Source: Venatoribacter cucullus (GTDB lineage: Bacteria > Pseudomonadota > Gammaproteobacteria > Pseudomonadales > Oceanobacteraceae). Taken from it: 64,000 nucleotides of DNA. Positions 48,878-60,694 of the stretch are shown here, piece after piece. Both the position numbers and the translations under genes were made by a program. The DNA lies in the NCBI RefSeq assembly GCF_016132445.1, contig NZ_CP046056.1:2163501-2227500 (forward strand), in the 5' to 3' direction. Under the pieces are notes generated by a model that did not search any database, was not told the DNA's origin, and saw nothing but the letters and a program-made list of their open reading frames with translations. Within the stretch, counting starts at the first letter, position 1. Each line of letters starts with the position of its first letter.

Positions 48878-50328
48878 ACCTGAACCTCTTTTAACCATTG
48901 CGGTAATTGTTGTGCCATATTCTGTGCCAGTGCGCCGACGTCTCCGGCCCCCTGCATCAATAATAAATCGCCCGGCTGCAGCAGGGTTTTCAGCGGCGCT
49001 TCCAGAGAATCATCACGACCGATAAAGACCGGATCCAGCTTGCCACGCTGACGGATGCTGCCGCATAACGAACGGCCATCGGCTCCGGCAATGGCTTTTT
49101 CACCGGCCGGGTATACTTCCAGCAGCAACAGCACATCGGCGTTGGCCAATACTCTTACAAAATCTTCGTATAAATCCCGGGTGCGGCTGTAACGATGCGG
49201 CTGAAACACCATCACCAGACGCCGTTCCGGAAAGCCTTTACGGATGGCATCGATGGTGACTTCCAGTTCCCGCGGATGATGGCCGTAATCATCCACCAGC
49301 ATCACATCACGCTCACCGAACGGGTATTCACCCAGTACGGTAAAGCGCCGGCCAACCCCAGAGAATTTTTCCAGCGCCCGGATAATATCGTCATCGGCAA
49401 CGCCTTCATCATCGGCAACCGCAATGGTGGCCAGCGCATTCAGAACATTATGCTGGCCCGGCATCCGCAACGTAATGTGCAGAGGGGCCCGGCCGGCCGG
49501 CCGCAGCACGGTAAAATGGGTAAATAAACCCTGTTGCTGCAGGTCAACTGCGCGGTAATCGGCATCTTCTGCAAAGCCGTAAGTAATGGTCTGACGACTG
49601 ATGCGGGGTAATAATTCGCGCACGACTTCATCATCAATGCACACTACGGCCAGACCATAAAAAGGCAGATTGTGCAGAAATTCAATAAAGGTATTTTTCA
49701 GCGTTTCAAAATCACCGCCGTAAGTACTCATATGGTCGGCATCAATATTGGTAACAATGGATACCATGGGCTGCAGATGCAGAAAGGACGCATCGCTTTC
49801 ATCGGCTTCGGCCACCAGATAGCGGCTGGCCCCCAGGCGGGCATTGGTACCGGCGCTGTTCAGTTTGCCGCCAATCACAAAAGTCGGGTCCAGTCCGGCC
49901 TCGGCCAGCACCGACGTCACCATGCTGGTGGTGGTGGTTTTACCATGAGTACCGGCTACCGCAATGCCGTGGCGGAAACGCATTAATTCAGCCAGCATTT
50001 CTGCCCGGCGCACCACCGGTACCCGGCGCTCCAGTGCCGCTTTAATTTCCGGGTTAGCGGCATCAATAGCCGTAGACACCACCACCACATTGGCTGCATC
50101 AACGTGCGCCGCCTGATGGCCTATATGTACTTTAATACCCATATTTTCCAGACGCTCGGTGACCAGCGACTGACGCAGATCGGAGCCGGAAATACGATAC
50201 CCCTGGTTGTGCAGCACCTCGGCAATGCCACACATACCCGCTCCACCAATACCGACAAAATGCATGTGCCGGATACGGCGCATTTCCGGAATAAGATGAC
50301 GGTGGCTCGGATGATTTTGTTCAACCAC
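48874..50328 (-). CDS. murC: UDP-N-acetylmuramate--L-alanine ligase MurC
   Basis: Adds L-Ala to UDP-MurNAc. The product is 484 residues from a GTG at 50328, with AAGGGG upstream, and overlaps murG by 8 bases. The nucleotide-binding start [14 protein letters not shown] and the ATP loop GTHGKTTTT are diagnostic. The open frame extends further upstream into murG but has no family similarity there. A second possible start (MRRIRHMHF) lies 25 residues later. murB, often found beside murC, is absent here. Confidence 0.95.
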   Translation of the reverse strand: MVEQNHPSHRHLIPEMRRIRHMHFVGIGGAGMCGIAEVLHNQGYRISGSDLRQSLVTERLENMGIKVHIGHQAAHVDAANVVVVSTAIDAANPEIKAALERRVPVVRRAEMLAELMRFRHGIAVAGTHGKTTTTSMVTSVLAEAGLDPTFVIGGKLNSAGTNARLGASRYLVAEADESDASFLHLQPMVSIVTNIDADHMSTYGGDFETLKNTFIEFLHNLPFYGLAVVCIDDEVVRELLPRISRQTITYGFAEDADYRAVDLQQQGLFTHFTVLRPAGRAPLHITLRMPGQHNVLNALATIAVADDEGVADDDIIRALEKFSGVGRRFTVLGEYPFGERDVMLVDDYGHHPRELEVTIDAIRKGFPERRLVMVFQPHRYSRTRDLYEDFVRVLANADVLLLLEVYPAGEKAIAGADGRSLCGSIRQRGKLDPVFIGRDDSLEAPLKTLLQPGDLLLMQGAGDVGALAQNMAQQLPQWLKEVQV

Positions 50329-51400
50329 GGCAAAACCCCTTGATATGTTGCACCACATCACTTGTGGCGGTGGTAATGGCCAGTGCCCGGGCACGTTCAG
50401 CCATTGCCTGTAATTCGTTTTTATGGCCGGCAAAATGCTGCCAGACTGCGGCCAGTTTCTGGCCGTCTGATTCACGTTGTTGCTGCAACAAAGCCGCCTT
50501 CTGATCCGCCAGATAGCGGGCATTTGCAGTCTGATGATCGTCAACCGCAAACGGGAAAGGCACGAACAAGGCGGCACAACCGGCCGCGGCAATTTCGGCA
50601 ACCGTTAACGCACCGGCACGGCAAATAACCAGATCAGCCCACTGGTAAGCGGACGCCATATCATCAATAAAAGGCAACACCTCAGCCTCAATGCCGGCGG
50701 CCTGATACTGTTGCTGTAAAGCTGTGGCATTATTTTTACCGGCCTGATGACGCAACTGCGGACGTTGTTCTGGCGGTAAAATCTGCATCGCCTGCAGCAC
50801 CACATTATTCAGCGCCACCGCGCCAAGACTGCCGCCCACCACCAGTACCTGCAGTGGTTGTCCGTTGCGGCCGGCAAAACGCTCAGCCGGTGCCGGCAAC
50901 GCCACCACATCGGTACGCACCGGATTACCAACCGTTACCGCACCTGGTAACGCGCCGGGAAAAGCCTGCAACACCCGCTGACTGATGCGACTGAGCAAGC
51001 GGTTGGTTAACCCGGCAATGGCATTCTGTTCATGAATAATCAACGGAATGCCGGCCAGCCGGGCGGCTACCCCACCCGGACCAGTAGCGTAACCACCAAA
51101 ACCGACCACCACATCCGGTTTAATCCGCTTAATTATCCGGCGCGCCTGCCACACCGCACGGATAATACGCAGAGGAGCAGCCAATAACCCGCTAACACCT
51201 TTACCGCGCAGACCGGCAATATCGAGAAAATGCAGCGGCAAACCCTGTGCCGGCACCAGATCATTTTCAATACCACGGGCGGTGCCTAACCAGTGCACAT
51301 CGATGCCGGCAGCACGCAATTCACGCGCAACCGCCAGCGCCGGAAAAACATGGCCACCGGTACCCCCCGCCATCATCAGAACGGTGCAGGCTTCAGGCAT
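50321..51400 (-). CDS. murG: MurG, lipid II synthase glycosyltransferase
   Basis: A membrane-associated GT-B enzyme that adds GlcNAc to lipid I. The 359 residues contain [39 protein letters not shown] and [10 protein letters not shown], all diagnostic. It overlaps ftsW by 8 bases and murC by 8 bases. Confidence 0.97.
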   Translation of the reverse strand: MPEACTVLMMAGGTGGHVFPALAVARELRAAGIDVHWLGTARGIENDLVPAQGLPLHFLDIAGLRGKGVSGLLAAPLRIIRAVWQARRIIKRIKPDVVVGFGGYATGPGGVAARLAGIPLIIHEQNAIAGLTNRLLSRISQRVLQAFPGALPGAVTVGNPVRTDVVALPAPAERFAGRNGQPLQVLVVGGSLGAVALNNVVLQAMQILPPEQRPQLRHQAGKNNATALQQQYQAAGIEAEVLPFIDDMASAYQWADLVICRAGALTVAEIAAAGCAALFVPFPFAVDDHQTANARYLADQKAALLQQQRESDGQKLAAVWQHFAGHKNELQAMAERARALAITTATSDVVQHIKGFCRG

Positions 51401-52544
51401 AGGCCACCTCCGTTTCTGTCAGCGGAACAGCGGTCTCATGCGCAATTCGCATCACAATACCAACCATGGCACAGCACACCAGCAAACTGCTGCCGCCGTA
51501 ACTGTAAAACGGCAGGGTTAAGCCTTTGGTGGGTAATAAACCAATATTAACGCCGACGTTAATCAGCACCTGCAGACCAAATAAGGTGGCAATGCCAATG
51601 GCGATATAAGCTGCATATAAATGGCCATTCTGTTGTGCCTGCCAGGCCACAGACCAGATACGGGACAGCAGCCAGACCAGTAAGCCCAATGCTGCCACGG
51701 CGCCCAGTAAACCGGTTTCTTCCGCCCAGATAGCGAACACAAAATCGGTATGCGCTTCCGGCAGATAAAATAATTTCTGTACGCTTTCACCCAGCCCGAC
51801 ACCCAGCCACTCACCACGGCCAAAGGCAATTAGTGACTGCGTTAACTGGTAACCGGTACCGTAAACATGATCCGGATTCCAGGGATCAAGGTATGCCATT
51901 AAACGTTCAACCCGGTAGCTTTCAGCCCCCAGGGCGATGCCACTGAGCACTAACGTCACCAGCAATGCCAGGAAAAACTGCCCGGCCTTTACCCCACCTA
52001 AAAACAGCTGCGTCAGCACCGCGCCCATTAACACCACAACGGCACCAAAATCCGGTTCCAGCAATAACAGCAAGACCACAAACAACAGCAATCCCACCGG
52101 CTTTAAAAAACCTTTCCAGCTGCTTTGCACTTCATCCTGACGGCGGACCAGATATCCGGCGACATAGAATACCGCTGCCAGCTTCGCCAGCTCAGAGGCC
52201 TGTACTTTAATAATTCCCAGATTCAGCCAGCGCCGGCTGCCGTTCACTTCATGGCCAATAACAGGGGCAAACACCAGAATCAGACCAACCACAGACAGCA
52301 ATAAAAACCACACATCCAGTCTGGCCCAGCGTTGTAACGAAATCTGGCTGACGGCGTAGAGAGCCAATACGCCGGCCAGCAAATAAACGCCCTGGCGAAT
52401 GGAAAAATAAGCGGCGTTGCCGGTGTAGTAATCAGCAATACCGGTGGAAGCAGAACTGACCATCAGCCAGCCCAGCATTAACAAAGCCAGCCAGGGAAAA
52501 AATAATGGATTCTGATGCTGCCAGTGCAAACGCTGCAGGTTCAT
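51393..52544 (-). CDS. ftsW: FtsW, septal peptidoglycan glycosyltransferase
   Basis: A SEDS-family polymerase that works with FtsI at the septum. The 383 residues have ten membrane segments. The SEDS signature is GLTLPFYSYGGSSLL near the C-terminus, and PDFGAVVVLMGA lies in the middle. It overlaps murD by 4 bases. Confidence 0.96.
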   Translation of the reverse strand: MNLQRLHWQHQNPLFFPWLALLMLGWLMVSSASTGIADYYTGNAAYFSIRQGVYLLAGVLALYAVSQISLQRWARLDVWFLLLSVVGLILVFAPVIGHEVNGSRRWLNLGIIKVQASELAKLAAVFYVAGYLVRRQDEVQSSWKGFLKPVGLLLFVVLLLLLEPDFGAVVVLMGAVLTQLFLGGVKAGQFFLALLVTLVLSGIALGAESYRVERLMAYLDPWNPDHVYGTGYQLTQSLIAFGRGEWLGVGLGESVQKLFYLPEAHTDFVFAIWAEETGLLGAVAALGLLVWLLSRIWSVAWQAQQNGHLYAAYIAIGIATLFGLQVLINVGVNIGLLPTKGLTLPFYSYGGSSLLVCCAMVGIVMRIAHETAVPLTETEVAYA

Positions 52545-53875
52545 AACTGCGCCTCCACTAAGGTGCGAAAATACTCACCGCGCTGCACATAGTTGCGGAA
52601 CTGATCAAAACTGGCGCAGGCCGGGGATAATAAAATTACGTCGCCGTTTTGGGCGTGCTGCAGGGCGGTGGCAAAGGCGTCATCCAGCGTGGCAAAATTT
52701 TCCGTCGGACAATGGCCGTTAACAGCGGCAGAAATTTTGCCACCGTCGGCACCAAAGGTCAGTACCGCGGCAGCGTACTGATGGCAGGAATCCGCCAGCG
52801 GTTTAAAATCCTGGCCCTTGCCTTCACCACCGGCCAGCAACCATATTTTACCGTTAATTTCCGGCCCCAGACCGTTAATGGCCGCCAGGGTTGAACCGAC
52901 ATTGGTGCCTTTGGAATCATTATAAAAACTCACCCCCTCGCGCTGCCCCAACCACTGACAACGATGTTCCAGCCCGGCAAACTGCCGCAACGCCGGCAGT
53001 ACCGTCTGTGGCGCCACACCCACCGCCTGCACCAGAGCCAGTGCGGCCATCACATTGGCCAGATTATGCTGACCTTTGATTTTTAATTCTGACGCCGCAA
53101 TAACCGGTTGTTCACCCAGTACAATCCAGCTTTCATTCTGAACACGCTGTAAACCAAAAGCGCCGGCAACCGGAGCATCCAGACCAAAACGGATTACCGC
53201 GGTGCCAGCCGGGGCGGACGTGGCAGCATCGTCACGATTAACAACCGCCAGCCGGCAGCCCTGAAAAATACGCTGCTTGGCCTGCAGATAACCCGCCATA
53301 CCGTCGTAACGGTCCAGATGATCTTCACTCAGATTCAGAATAACGGCAGCCGCGGCATTGAGGTTGCGGGTGGTTTCCAGCTGAAAACTGGATAACTCCA
53401 GCACATAGATTTCCGCCGCCGGTAAATCCAGCACTGGCACACCAATGTTGCCGCCCACGGCCACCTGCTTACCGGCCGCGGCTAATAATTCACCCACCAG
53501 CGTGGTCACGGTGCTTTTACCGTTAGAACCGGTAATGGCAATAATGGGTTGCTGACAACGCTCGGCAAATAATTGCACGTCACCGCTGATCTCGGCGCCG
53601 GCCGCAGCTGCCGCCTGAATAGCCGGCTCATGAATGGCCACTCCGGGGCTGACAATTAACTGGTCGTACGCCGATAAAATATCCGCCTGCAGCGGGCCGG
53701 TAAAAATAGTGGCCCGGGGAAATTCTGCCTTTACCGCCGCCAGACCCGGCACTTGCGTGCGGGTATCACACAAATCAAACGCATAGCCCTGACGCTGACA
53801 CCAGCGCGCAGCCGACAGCCCGGTCATACCCAGACCGACAATCATGCGTTTGTTAATGGTGTGAATGGCAGTCAT
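52541..53875 (-). CDS. murD: UDP-N-acetylmuramoylalanine--D-glutamate ligase MurD
   Basis: Adds D-Glu to UDP-MurNAc-L-Ala. The 444 residues show the N-terminal VGLGMTGLSAARW loop, the ATP loop ITGSNGKSTVTTLVG and NLSEDHLDRY. It starts 9 bases after mraY and overlaps ftsW by 4. Confidence 0.97.
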   Translation of the reverse strand: MTAIHTINKRMIVGLGMTGLSAARWCQRQGYAFDLCDTRTQVPGLAAVKAEFPRATIFTGPLQADILSAYDQLIVSPGVAIHEPAIQAAAAAGAEISGDVQLFAERCQQPIIAITGSNGKSTVTTLVGELLAAAGKQVAVGGNIGVPVLDLPAAEIYVLELSSFQLETTRNLNAAAAVILNLSEDHLDRYDGMAGYLQAKQRIFQGCRLAVVNRDDAATSAPAGTAVIRFGLDAPVAGAFGLQRVQNESWIVLGEQPVIAASELKIKGQHNLANVMAALALVQAVGVAPQTVLPALRQFAGLEHRCQWLGQREGVSFYNDSKGTNVGSTLAAINGLGPEINGKIWLLAGGEGKGQDFKPLADSCHQYAAAVLTFGADGGKISAAVNGHCPTENFATLDDAFATALQHAQNGDVILLSPACASFDQFRNYVQRGEYFRTLVEAQL

Positions 53876-53884
53876 AACAGTCTC

Positions 53885-54967
53885 TTAACGGATTTTTAAT
53901 GTGGCCAGACCGACCAGCACCAGAATAATGGTGATGATCCAGAAGCGGACAATAACCCGCGGCTCCGGCCAGCCTTTTAATTCGTAATGGTGATGCAGCG
54001 GCGCCATCCGGAAAATACGCTTACCGGTCATTTTGAACGAGGCTACCTGCAAAATAACGGAGACGGTTTCAGCCACAAAAATACCGCCCATAATAAACAG
54101 CACAATTTCCTGCCGCACGATGACCGCGACCACGCCCAGTGCAGCGCCTAAGGCCAGCGATCCGACATCCCCCATAAATACCTGTGCCGGGTAGGTGTTA
54201 AACCACAGGAAACCGATACCGGCACCGACAATGGCGGCGCAGAACACCACCAGTTCCCCTGCACCGGCGATATACGGAATGTGCAGATAATTAGCAAAAT
54301 TGACGTTACCCGCTAAGTACGCGCACACGCCCAGCGCCGCACCCACCATGACGGTGGGCATAATGGCCAGACCATCCAGACCATCGGTTAGGTTGACCGC
54401 ATTGCTGGAACCAACGATGACAAAATAGGTAAGCAGAATAAACAGCAGCCCCAGCTGCGGCATCACATCTTTCAGAAACGGCACCACCAGCTGGGTTTCC
54501 TGTGGGCTTTGGGCGCTGTAAAACAAATACGCGCCGGTAATCAGCGCCAGCACTGACTGCCAGAAATACTTCCAGCGTCCCGGTAAACCACGGGAATTTT
54601 TTTCCACCACTTTACGGTAATCATCCACCCAACCAATGGCACCGAACGCCAGCGTCACCAGCAGTACGACCCAGACAAAGCGGTTTTCCAGATTGCCCCA
54701 CAGCAAGGTACTGACGGCGATGGACAGCAGAATTAATACGCCGCCCATGGTCGGCGTACCGGCTTTGCTGAGATGGGATTTTGGCCCCACTTCACGGATC
54801 GCCTGACCAATCTGATATTCACGTAATTTGCGGATAACCAGCGGCCCCAGCAGTAACGCCACCAGCAAGGCGGTAATAACCGACAAAATAGCCCGCAGGG
54901 TTAAATAATTAACCACCGCAAATCCGGTGTGGTACTGAGCTAACCAGTCTCCCAGCCATAGCAACAT
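53885..54967 (-). CDS. mraY: MraY, phospho-MurNAc-pentapeptide transferase
   Basis: An inner-membrane enzyme that makes lipid I on undecaprenyl phosphate. The 360 residues have ten membrane segments. The catalytic motifs are [20 protein letters not shown] (with the key aspartates) and [11 protein letters not shown]. It starts 2 bases after murF. Confidence 0.97.
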   Translation of the reverse strand: MLLWLGDWLAQYHTGFAVVNYLTLRAILSVITALLVALLLGPLVIRKLREYQIGQAIREVGPKSHLSKAGTPTMGGVLILLSIAVSTLLWGNLENRFVWVVLLVTLAFGAIGWVDDYRKVVEKNSRGLPGRWKYFWQSVLALITGAYLFYSAQSPQETQLVVPFLKDVMPQLGLLFILLTYFVIVGSSNAVNLTDGLDGLAIMPTVMVGAALGVCAYLAGNVNFANYLHIPYIAGAGELVVFCAAIVGAGIGFLWFNTYPAQVFMGDVGSLALGAALGVVAVIVRQEIVLFIMGGIFVAETVSVILQVASFKMTGKRIFRMAPLHHHYELKGWPEPRVIVRFWIITIILVLVGLATLKIR

Positions 54968-54969
54968 GA

Positions 54970-56331
54970 TCAGTGTTCCTCTGAATTTTTTTGCAGTGCG
55001 GTAACAACCTGATCCATACCGGCACTGCGCGACCCTTTCACCAGAATGACATCCTGCTGGTTGGTCTGTTGTTGTAAAAATCGCACCAAATCATTTTGGG
55101 TTGCGAACCAGTGCGCTCCGGCACCAAATGCGTCCGTGGTAGCTTTGCTCAGCGGCCCGGTGGCCAGCACATGCTGAATTCCCTGACGACGGGCATATAC
55201 ACCGATATCCGCATGTTGCTGCACGGCATCGGCGCCAAGCTCGGCCATATCACCCAGCACCAACCAACTGCGCGGGGCGTGCTTCAGTACATGAATAGCG
55301 GCTTTAACCGAAGCCGGGTTGGCGTTATAGGCGTCATTCAGAATACGCTGCCCCTGCGCACCGCTTACCCATTGCAAACGGCCGGCCACTGCACCGGCAC
55401 TCTGCAAACCGGCAATAATTGCTTCCGCCGGCAATTGCAGAGCAAATCCTGCAGCGGCCACAGCCAGGGCGTTACGGATATTGTGCTCACCCAGCAGCGG
55501 TAAATTCACCGGCCATTGCTGTGCGCCAAATAACAACGTGAAATGGCTGCCCTGCAAATCGGTCTGGATATTCTGTGCCCGCACATCAGCAGCAGCGCTG
55601 AAACCAAAACTCAGTTGCTGTTTATCCGCCGCGCGCTGAGACCAGCGGCTGTAAAACGGATCATCAGCATTCAGTACCGCAACACCACCGGGCTGAATAA
55701 AATCCAGTAATTCACCTTTGGTCTGCATTACCCCTTCCAGGCTGCCAAAGCCTTCAATATGCGCTTCCGCGGCATTGGTAATAATGCCCACCACAGGTTT
55801 TACCCACTGCGCGGTGTAGGCAATTTCGCCGGCACCGCTGGCACCTAATTCAATTACCGCCGCTTCATGCTGCGGCTGTAACGCCAGCAAGGATAACGGG
55901 GCGCCGATATGGTTATTCAGGTTGCCTTGCGTCATCCAGGTATTGAACTGTTGGCTCAGTACACTGTGCATTAATTGTTTAACGCTGGTTTTACCGGCAC
56001 TGCCGGTAACTGCCACTACCGGGCCGTTAAACAGCGAACGGTTATAACCGGCAAGTTCACCCAGCGCCTGCAGTGTATTGGCCACCTGCAGCTGTACGAT
56101 GCCGGCATTGGCCTGTGCTGTTTCAACCAGTGCCGCGACGGCACCGGCGTTACCGGCCGGTGCAATAAAATCATGGCCATCAAAACGCTCGCCACGCAGC
56201 GCCACATACAGATCACCCGGCTGAACCGTGCGGCTGTCAGTGCTGATACCGGTTACCATCAGGTCAGCATCAGCCACTACCTGAGCACCGGTAACCGCTG
56301 CAATTTCCTGCACCGTAAAAGACTTAAGCAT
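54970..56331 (-). CDS. murF: UDP-MurNAc-tripeptide--D-Ala-D-Ala ligase MurF
   Basis: Adds the D-Ala-D-Ala dipeptide. The 453 residues start at ATG 56331 ([15 protein letters not shown]), which overlaps murE by 8 bases; the longer frame inside murE is discarded. The ATP loop is [13 protein letters not shown], and the middle [15 protein letters not shown] is characteristic of MurF. Confidence 0.96.
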   Translation of the reverse strand: MLKSFTVQEIAAVTGAQVVADADLMVTGISTDSRTVQPGDLYVALRGERFDGHDFIAPAGNAGAVAALVETAQANAGIVQLQVANTLQALGELAGYNRSLFNGPVVAVTGSAGKTSVKQLMHSVLSQQFNTWMTQGNLNNHIGAPLSLLALQPQHEAAVIELGASGAGEIAYTAQWVKPVVGIITNAAEAHIEGFGSLEGVMQTKGELLDFIQPGGVAVLNADDPFYSRWSQRAADKQQLSFGFSAAADVRAQNIQTDLQGSHFTLLFGAQQWPVNLPLLGEHNIRNALAVAAAGFALQLPAEAIIAGLQSAGAVAGRLQWVSGAQGQRILNDAYNANPASVKAAIHVLKHAPRSWLVLGDMAELGADAVQQHADIGVYARRQGIQHVLATGPLSKATTDAFGAGAHWFATQNDLVRFLQQQTNQQDVILVKGSRSAGMDQVVTALQKNSEEH

Positions 56332-57793
56332 GCTGTACTCCGGCGCGCCGATAGCCCTGCTGCAACAACACATCCGCATCCCGGTAAGGATGTTTAACCC
56401 CGGCAATATCCTGATAATGTTCATGGCCCTTGCCGGCAATCAGTACAATGCCGTCGGTGGTCGTTGCCGCCAGTGCTTTAACGATGGCCTGACGACGATC
56501 ATGTTCGGTATTAATACCCGCAACACCGGCCAGTACATCGTTAAAGATCTGCTGTGGATTTTCATGGCGCGGATTATCGTCGGTCAGCCACACCTGCTGG
56601 CTCAGTTCTTTAACCACCGCCGCCATTAATGGCCGCTTGCTGCGATCACGCTCGCCACCACAACCAAATACTGTGGTCAAAGGACGCTGCCATGCACGCA
56701 GGGCTTCCAGCACATTACGCAACGCATCCGGAGTATGGGCAAAATCCACCACTGCCAGCGGGGCATTGTCTTTTACGTATAATTCCATCCGTCCGGCTAC
56801 TGCCTGTAAGCGCGATGCTGCGGCACACAAGGCATTGAAATCCTGGCCCTGCCAGCTCAGCACAGTAATAGCGGCACAGACATTGGCCAGATTAAATTCA
56901 CCAATTAATGGCAACACCAGCTGAGCAATGCCCCAGGGCGTGGTTAATTCCGCATGCATGCCCTGCATATCCAGCGCCAGCAGCTGATAACGGATTTGCG
57001 CATCCGTATCATGGCCGTAGGTGGTTACCGGAGCGCGCAGATTTTTTCCGGCGGCCAGCAAGCGGCCATATTCACCCTCGGTATTAATCAGCGCGTGAGC
57101 CGCGCTGTAATCGGTGAACAACCGGCGTTTGGCAGCGACGTACTGTTCCATGCTGCCGTGATAATCCAGATGATCCTGAGTAATGTTGGTTAACACCGAT
57201 ACCGCAAAGGATAACCCTGCCACCCGTTCCTGCTGCAGGCCATGCGAAGACACTTCCAGCGCCACAAGGTTCACGCCCTGCTGCTGTAATTGTTCCAGCT
57301 GGCGCAAAATTACGGCCAGATCGGCGGTGGTATTACGGGTCGGTTGCAGATCGCCCCAGCGACCATTACCCAGGGTGCCCAACACACCACAGGGCACACC
57401 GCATAATTCCGCCAGTTGAGCAATGTATTGAGTAACAGAGCTTTTACCATTGGTGCCGGTAACCGCTATTAATTGCATAGCGGAAGGGTCATAACGGCGG
57501 TACAGCCATTGCTGCAGGTGACTGCCAACTTCCGGCGCCAGAAAGACCGGCACCATGGGAAAATGCGGGCTGCTTTCACAGCGAAAACCCATATCGCCTT
57601 CGGCCAGCACGGCTACAGCGCCATTGGCGATGGCAGCCTGAATATATTCATCACCATGAACACTCAAGCCACGACGGGCAATAAACACATCGCCTTTCTG
57701 TACATCGCGGCTGTCGGTAACAATATGGTTAAATTCACGATTCCATTCCGGTGGCAGAAAGAAATCACCGGCAATTAATTCAGTCAGCTTCAT
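56324..57793 (-). CDS. murE: UDP-MurNAc-L-Ala-D-Glu--meso-diaminopimelate ligase MurE
   Basis: The ligase adding residue 3 of the stem peptide. The 489 residues include the ATP loop VTGTNGKSSVTQYIAQL, and the DNPR motif in TDDNPRHENP indicates meso-diaminopimelate rather than lysine, as expected for a Gram-negative. It overlaps ftsI by 4 and murF by 8 bases. Confidence 0.97.
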   Translation of the reverse strand: MKLTELIAGDFFLPPEWNREFNHIVTDSRDVQKGDVFIARRGLSVHGDEYIQAAIANGAVAVLAEGDMGFRCESSPHFPMVPVFLAPEVGSHLQQWLYRRYDPSAMQLIAVTGTNGKSSVTQYIAQLAELCGVPCGVLGTLGNGRWGDLQPTRNTTADLAVILRQLEQLQQQGVNLVALEVSSHGLQQERVAGLSFAVSVLTNITQDHLDYHGSMEQYVAAKRRLFTDYSAAHALINTEGEYGRLLAAGKNLRAPVTTYGHDTDAQIRYQLLALDMQGMHAELTTPWGIAQLVLPLIGEFNLANVCAAITVLSWQGQDFNALCAAASRLQAVAGRMELYVKDNAPLAVVDFAHTPDALRNVLEALRAWQRPLTTVFGCGGERDRSKRPLMAAVVKELSQQVWLTDDNPRHENPQQIFNDVLAGVAGINTEHDRRQAIVKALAATTTDGIVLIAGKGHEHYQDIAGVKHPYRDADVLLQQGYRRAGVQHA

Positions 57794-59517
57794 GCCGGAC
57801 CTCCCGCCATCTGTAAGTTTTTTACACTGCCATCATCCGGCGCCACCTGACGCAAGCGCAGCGCCTGTTCCATAATCCGTGAAAATACCGGCGCTGCGAC
57901 TTCACCGCCGTAATACTCACGACCTTTCGGCTCATCAATCACCACCACCAGCACCAGATCCGGATCAGACACCGGCGCAATACCGGAAAATACCGCGGTA
58001 TAAACATCGTCTTTGTAACCACTGCCACCGACTTTATGCGCCGTACCGGTTTTGCCCCCGGCACGGTAACCCGGCACAGCGGCGCGACTGCCGGTGCCGG
58101 CTTTGGAAATAACGGTTTCCAGCATATCCAGCATCTGGCGGGCCACTTTTTCCGACATTACCGGCTGACAGGGCATTGCCACCCCCTGCTCCATCACCAG
58201 CCGCAGCGGCTTATGGCAGGCACCCTGGGTAAAATTGGTGTAGGCATAGGCTAACTGCAGCGGTGACATGGCCAGACCGTAGCCATAAGAAACAGTGGCC
58301 AGACGTAAATTATCCATCTGCTCCGGATAGGGCATCTGACTGATGGCTTCGCCGGGAAACCCCAGCACACTGGCCTGACCGATACCGGCCTGAGTAAAAA
58401 ACTGCCACAAGGATTCCGCACCCATTTGATGCGCCAGCTTCACCACACCAATATTGCTGGATTTGGTAATCACACCGGTAATATCCAGCACGCCGTAATT
58501 ACGGTGATCGCGGATGGTTTTATTGCGGATACGCATAAACCCCGGCGCGGTATTGACTTCAGTGCCAGGGGAGTAACGGCCGGACATTAATGCCGCCGCC
58601 ACGGTAAAAGGCTTAATGGTCGAGCCAGGTTCAATTAAATCGGCAACGGCGCGGTTACGCATATGTTCCGGCCGTAAGGCCGCGCGGTTATTCGGGTTAT
58701 AAGACGGCTGACTGACCAGGGCCAGCACATCGCCGCTGCGCGCATCCAGCAATACCGCGCTGCCGGAACTGGCTTTATGCTGATTTACGGCCGCTTTTAA
58801 TTCCCGGTAGGCCAGATACTGCAGACGCAGATCCAGCGTCAGCTGCAGATCACCGCCCGGCTGTGCCACGTCGCGTACCTGCAGCTGCTTGATAACATTG
58901 CCGTATAAGTCTTTAACCACCTGCCGGGAACCGGGCTTACCCTGCAAATACGCATCGTAGGCCAGCTCCAGACCTTCCTGGCCACGACCGTCAATATTCA
59001 CAATACCCAGTGTGTGCGCGGTGACTTCGGCAGCCGGATAAAAACGGCGGAAATCATCTTCGCCATAAACACCGGCCACCCGGCGGTCCAGTACCTGCTG
59101 CGCCAGCGCTGGCTCCACTTGCCGGCGCAGGTATAAAAAGGAACGTCCGGCCGCGGCGGCCCGCTCCGTACGGCGCACCAGTTCGCGTACGTTTATGCCC
59201 AGGTCAACAGCCACGGCAGGCAACTGCTGCACATTCACCTGCTGCGGATTCAGCCACAGGTTCACCACCGGCGTACTGACGGCCAGCGGCTTACCAAAAC
59301 GATCGGTAATCATGCCGCGCATGGCCGGCTGAACCTCGGTACGTACCGTACGCTTTTCGCCCTGTTCAAACAGGAACGGCTGTTCCACGGTGTGCAGCAT
59401 CACCAGCCGCACCAGCACCGCCAGCAACAACAACGCAAACATGCCCAGCACCAGCCTGAAACGCCAGCGGGTAATGCCTTGTGGTTGTGGTTCCTGTTTA
59501 CGCGGCTGAGCGTTCAT
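57790..59517 (-). CDS. ftsI: FtsI (PBP3), septal transpeptidase
   Basis: A class B penicillin-binding protein. The 575 residues have a single N-terminal membrane anchor (about 21-43), a pedestal domain and the transpeptidase domain with the active serine in STIKP (SxxK), the SxN triad SSN, and KTG in GGKTGTAHKV. It overlaps ftsL by 4 and murE by 4 bases. Confidence 0.97.
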   Translation of the reverse strand: MNAQPRKQEPQPQGITRWRFRLVLGMFALLLLAVLVRLVMLHTVEQPFLFEQGEKRTVRTEVQPAMRGMITDRFGKPLAVSTPVVNLWLNPQQVNVQQLPAVAVDLGINVRELVRRTERAAAAGRSFLYLRRQVEPALAQQVLDRRVAGVYGEDDFRRFYPAAEVTAHTLGIVNIDGRGQEGLELAYDAYLQGKPGSRQVVKDLYGNVIKQLQVRDVAQPGGDLQLTLDLRLQYLAYRELKAAVNQHKASSGSAVLLDARSGDVLALVSQPSYNPNNRAALRPEHMRNRAVADLIEPGSTIKPFTVAAALMSGRYSPGTEVNTAPGFMRIRNKTIRDHRNYGVLDITGVITKSSNIGVVKLAHQMGAESLWQFFTQAGIGQASVLGFPGEAISQMPYPEQMDNLRLATVSYGYGLAMSPLQLAYAYTNFTQGACHKPLRLVMEQGVAMPCQPVMSEKVARQMLDMLETVISKAGTGSRAAVPGYRAGGKTGTAHKVGGSGYKDDVYTAVFSGIAPVSDPDLVLVVVIDEPKGREYYGGEVAAPVFSRIMEQALRLRQVAPDDGSVKNLQMAGGPA

Positions 59518-59762
59518 TTACGCAACACCTGCACTTGTTGTGGGTCGGTCATGTTTAATTGTTTGCGGGCCAGCTGATCCAGCCGGCCATGGGCACTCAG
59601 CGTGCTGCGTTCCAGCAACAGCCTTGTGTACTCCTGCTGCAACGACAAACGCCGCGCATCCTGTTGTTGCCATTGCTGCAGCAATTCGCGGTGCTGATGG
59701 CTCACCGCCACCTGCGCCAGCGCCGCTGCCAACACCAGCAACCACATCAGCAGCGGCATCAA
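59514..59762 (-). CDS. ftsL: Cell division protein FtsL
   Basis: An 82-residue bitopic divisome protein, shorter than E. coli FtsL (121 residues). A membrane segment starts almost at residue 3 ([17 protein letters not shown]), followed by a leucine-zipper-like coiled coil ([18 protein letters not shown]) that pairs with FtsB and FtsQ. The cytosolic tail is nearly absent. It overlaps rsmH and ftsI by 4 bases each. Confidence 0.9.
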   Translation of the reverse strand: MMPLLMWLLVLAAALAQVAVSHQHRELLQQWQQQDARRLSLQQEYTRLLLERSTLSAHGRLDQLARKQLNMTDPQQVQVLRK

Positions 59763-60694
59763 TGCAACCGCTCGGCAAGCCGCAACACCGCACTGCGGGC
59801 GCGGGCGTTGGCACGCACTTCGTCATCGCCGGGCATAATGGCTTTGCCGATTTTCTTCATGGTGCGGCCCAGCATATCGTCGGTCACTGGAATGCCACGG
59901 GGTAACTCGCGGCCATTTTCCTGCGTGCGGATAAAGCGCTTTACCATACGGTCTTCCAGCGAGTGGAAACTGATAACCGCCAGCCGGCCACCGGGTAACA
60001 ACAGATCGACACTGTCGGCCAGCGCACGCTCCAGATCACCCAGTTCGTTATTCACGGCAATACGGATAGCCTGAAATGCCCGGGTGGCCGGGTGCTTGTG
60101 TTTTTCCCAGGCCGGGTTGGCCTGCTTCACAATTTCCGCCAGCTGCAGGGTGCGGGTAATGGGTGCTTCCTGACGGGCCAGTACAATGGCGCGGGCCATG
60201 CGCCGGCCAAAACGCTCTTCACCGTACTCTTTGAACACCCGCGCCATTTCATCTTCGGCCGTGGTCATTACCCAGTCGGCGGCACTGATACCGGCCTGCG
60301 GGTTCATGCGCATATCCAGCGGGCCATCTTTCATAAAGCTGAACCCACGCTCGGCATCATCCAGCTGTGGGGAAGACACGCCCAGATCGAGCAGAATGCC
60401 ATTCACCTTAGTGATACCCAGCTGCGCCAGCGCCGCCTTCATATCGGCAAAACTGCCCTGCACAATCTGAAAGCGGCTGTCTTCGGCAGCCAGCTCATGA
60501 CCACTGGCAATCGCCAGCGGGTCTTTATCAATACCAATCAGGCGGCCGGCCGGCGCCAGCTTACTGAGCAGTAAACGGCTGTGACCGCCGCGGCCAAAGG
60601 TACCGTCCACATAAATGCCGGCCGGGTCGTTCAGACAACCATCCACGGTTTCGTGCAGCAACACCGTGGTGTGGGCTGATTCAGGCAGGCTCAT
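59759..60694 (-). CDS. rsmH: 16S rRNA m4C1402 methyltransferase RsmH
   Basis: Methylates N4 of C1402 in 16S rRNA. The 311 residues contain [14 protein letters not shown], the SAM loop [16 protein letters not shown] and [20 protein letters not shown], all diagnostic. It overlaps mraZ by 4 and ftsL by 4 bases. Confidence 0.97.
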   Translation of the reverse strand: MSLPESAHTTVLLHETVDGCLNDPAGIYVDGTFGRGGHSRLLLSKLAPAGRLIGIDKDPLAIASGHELAAEDSRFQIVQGSFADMKAALAQLGITKVNGILLDLGVSSPQLDDAERGFSFMKDGPLDMRMNPQAGISAADWVMTTAEDEMARVFKEYGEERFGRRMARAIVLARQEAPITRTLQLAEIVKQANPAWEKHKHPATRAFQAIRIAVNNELGDLERALADSVDLLLPGGRLAVISFHSLEDRMVKRFIRTQENGRELPRGIPVTDDMLGRTMKKIGKAIMPGDDEVRANARARSAVLRLAERLH